Below are positions 4,609 through 5,263 of a stretch of 5,263 nt of DNA, in pieces (position 1 is the stretch's first letter; every line of letters starts with the position of its first letter). Below the pieces are notes generated by a model. It was not told the origin of the DNA, searched no databases, and was given only the letters and a program-made list of their open reading frames with translations. The position numbers and the translations under genes are program-made. The DNA comes from DATDYA01 sp035289165 (lineage in GTDB: Bacteria > Patescibacteriota > Patescibacteriia > Magasanikbacterales > GWA2-37-8): positions 1 to 5,263 of the forward strand of contig DATDYA010000020.1 of assembly GCA_035289165.1 (NCBI GenBank), given 5' to 3'.

Positions 4609-4904
4609 GCCGAGGTAGCTCAGTGGTAGAGCGAAGGACTGGTTTTCGGTCCTCCTGTCGGTAACGACAGGGAAAACAATTGGGTGAATTCGGGGAAACC
4701 CTAAATGGGCAATCCCGAGCCAAGCCGGAGCGGCTTTAACTCCTCCGGAAGGTGTAGAGACTAGTGGATGAGTGCCAACAATAATTCCACCTTAGCGCCC
4801 AACACCCTGATTTTATTCAGGGTGAAGAGATAGTCCGATCCTTAAGGTAACTTAAGAAAAGGAAAATCCTTGCGTCGCGGGTTCAATCCCCGCCCTCGGC
4901 ACCA
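4609..4904 (+). tRNA. tRNA-Phe (GAA), split by a group I intron
   Basis: Exon 1 is 4609-4640 and exon 2 is 4862-4904; joined they give a normal 75-nt tRNA including an encoded CCA. Acceptor GCCGAGG pairs with CCTCGGC, the D arm is GCTC-AGTGGTA-GAGC, and the anticodon stem AAGGA/TCCTT pairs perfectly. The T arm is GCGGG-TTCAATC-CCCGC. After removal of 4641-4861 the anticodon loop reads CTGAAAA with anticodon GAA. The split lies between U33 (4640) and G34 (4862). Without splicing the anticodon is destroyed, so in a cell with one Phe tRNA gene splicing would be essential. This is the only one of the three tRNAs here with encoded CCA. Confidence 0.95.
4641..4861 (+). ncRNA. Group I self-splicing intron in tRNA-Phe (221 nt, no ORF)
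   Basis: The helices can be assigned by eye. P1: exon AGGACT (4635-4640) with guide GGTCCT (4648-4653), giving the required U·G pair at the 5' splice site. P2: 4654-4660/4665-4671 with a GTAA tetraloop. P3: TTGGGTG (4680-4686)/CGCCCAA (4796-4802). P4: 4689-4694/4714-4719. P5: CCC (4699-4701)/GGG (4707-4709). P6: CCGGAG (4725-4730)/CTCCGG (4743-4748). P7, the guanosine-binding helix: GACTA (4759-4763)/TAGTC (4831-4835). P8: perfect 8 bp (4803-4810/4817-4824). P9: CTTAAG (4841-4846)/(4851-4856) with a GTAA loop. P10: guide TTTTC (4643-4647) with exon GAAAA (4862-4866). The last intron base is G4861, as required. The core stretch AATGGGCAAT...GAGCCAA resembles cyanobacterial tRNA-Leu introns. 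About 32 nt between P7 and P3' could form a P7.1-like stem (GTGGA 4764-4768/TCCAC 4786-4790), a subgroup IA trait, so the subgroup is unsettled. There is no room for a homing endonuclease. Confidence 0.93.
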
Positions 4905-4909
4905 GTTTA

Positions 4910-4983
4910 CGGGGATTAGCGCAGTTGGCTAGCGCGTCTGGTTTGGGACCAGAAGGTCGTGGGTTCAAGTCCCACATCCCCGA
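4910..4983 (+). tRNA. tRNA-Pro (UGG)
   Basis: A complete 74-nt cloverleaf: acceptor CGGGGAT/ATCCCCG, D stem GCGC/GCGC with a 9-nt loop, anticodon stem TCTGG/CCAGA. Loop TTTGGGA holds anticodon TGG at 4944-4946, and the T arm is GTGGG-TTCAAGT-CCCAC. The 5' C1-G72 pair is typical of bacterial tRNA-Pro. Discriminator A4983 is followed by CAA, so CCA is not encoded. It starts 5 nt after the CCA of tRNA-Phe, clearly in the same transcript. Confidence 0.97.
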
Positions 4984-4988
4984 CAAGA

Positions 4989-5025
4989 GGAACAACTGTT
5001 CCGGTTTGCCGTCCTACTGGGACGG
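4989..5025 (+). other. Two hairpins in the trailer of the tRNA operon
   Basis: GGAAC (4989-4993) pairs with GTTCC (4998-5002), and CCGTCC (5009-5014) pairs with GGACGG (5020-5025). They lie between the last tRNA and the terminator stem, so the trailer is a row of three hairpins. They may guide 3' processing or protect the precursor; no known RNA family is recognised. Confidence 0.5.
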
Positions 5026-5051
5026 AAGAGGCTAATATGAGCCTCTTTTTT
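5026..5051 (+). terminator. Intrinsic terminator of the tRNA operon
   Basis: AAGAGGCT (5026-5033) pairs perfectly with AGCCTCTT (5040-5047) around AATATG, with a T-run reaching 5051. It ends the Ala-Phe-Pro transcript. Confidence 0.85.
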
Positions 5052-5263
5052 GTTTGTTAAACCAACATTATATCTGCTATTTTTGAGAGATACTAAGACT
5101 CGAACCTGTTGCAAATAGCGCGCCCTCAGCACATGCCTCTGGACAAAATCTACATAATGATATACAATCTCCTGTTTATCGTGCCTGCCTTGGTTATAAC
5201 CAATCCAAGCCGTAAACAAACGTCCATTACAATTCATCATGTCTAAAACGTTGGACCGGGTCT
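5052..5263. other. Right-end region with no gene that can be supported
   Basis: On the - strand one frame stays open from the window edge (5261) down to 4965. Its first ~55 codons (including TAWIGYNQGRHDKQEIVYHY and VDFVQRHVLRARYLQQVRVL) look protein-like in composition, so this could be the C-terminal part of a gene starting beyond the edge. However, the frame then runs through the tRNA terminator hairpin and into tRNA-Pro, where it has no natural end. A degraded or frameshifted gene remnant is as likely. I recognise no family. On the + strand a 37-codon frame (5133-5246) encodes a hydrophobic peptide without supporting signals. Confidence 0.3.

Noticed and set aside
5080..5175. tRNA-like T-loop GGTTCGAGT on the - strand near 5095-5108
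   Set aside because: The T stem pairs at only about three of five positions and no matching 5' acceptor strand or D arm is found at tRNA distance.
5133..5246. 37-codon hydrophobic + strand frame
   Set aside because: No promoter, terminator or other supporting signal, and it is antisense to another equally unsupported open frame.
1..5263. CRISPR arrays, insertion sequences or long direct repeats
   Set aside because: No regularly spaced repeats, transposase-like frames or terminal inverted repeats were seen on either strand.

Overview
This window looks like a chromosomal segment from a small-genome bacterium. My best guess is a Candidate Phyla Radiation (Patescibacteria) lineage. The reasons are an rpsF-ssb-rpsR cluster with no rplI after it, a short MgtC/SapB protein, a YruB-type glutaredoxin, a group I intron in a tRNA gene, and no Shine-Dalgarno motif in front of any protein gene. 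The placement is an inference from gene content. There is no 16S gene or other decisive marker here. The standard code fits: all nine protein genes end in TAA or TAG and contain no in-frame TGA.

Left part (1-1051, + strand). A two-gene operon encodes an ArsR/SmtB-type repressor and a 78-residue glutaredoxin. Its promoter overlaps a perfect inverted repeat of the ArsR/CadC operator type, so it is probably self-repressed, and it ends at a strong hairpin terminator. A second, very compact transcription unit follows: a near-consensus promoter, an 8-bp hairpin at the RNA 5' end, a 53-codon Asp-rich acidic protein (857-1018), and its own terminator. This micro-gene is easy to miss and I do not recognise its family beyond Ca2+-loop-like DxDxDG spacing.

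Middle (1068-4405). A 310-residue guanidino-group-modifying enzyme (arginine deiminase/DDAH/amidinotransferase fold, Cys-His catalytic signature) lies on the + strand. It converges on elongation factor P across a bidirectional terminator. On the - strand, read right to left, come mgtC/sapB, then rpsF-ssb-rpsR from their own promoter, then a terminator, then efp.

Right part (4406-5051, + strand). A divergent promoter region separates mgtC from a tRNA operon, tRNA-Ala(UGC), tRNA-Phe(GAA), tRNA-Pro(UGG), which ends in a hairpin terminator. The tRNA-Phe gene is split by a 221-nt group I intron placed exactly between U33 and the first anticodon base. P1, P2, P3, P4, P5, P6, P7, P8, P9 and P10 can all be drawn by eye, and the intron has no room for a homing endonuclease. 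This is the most interesting element of the window. The last ~210 bases hold no gene I can support.
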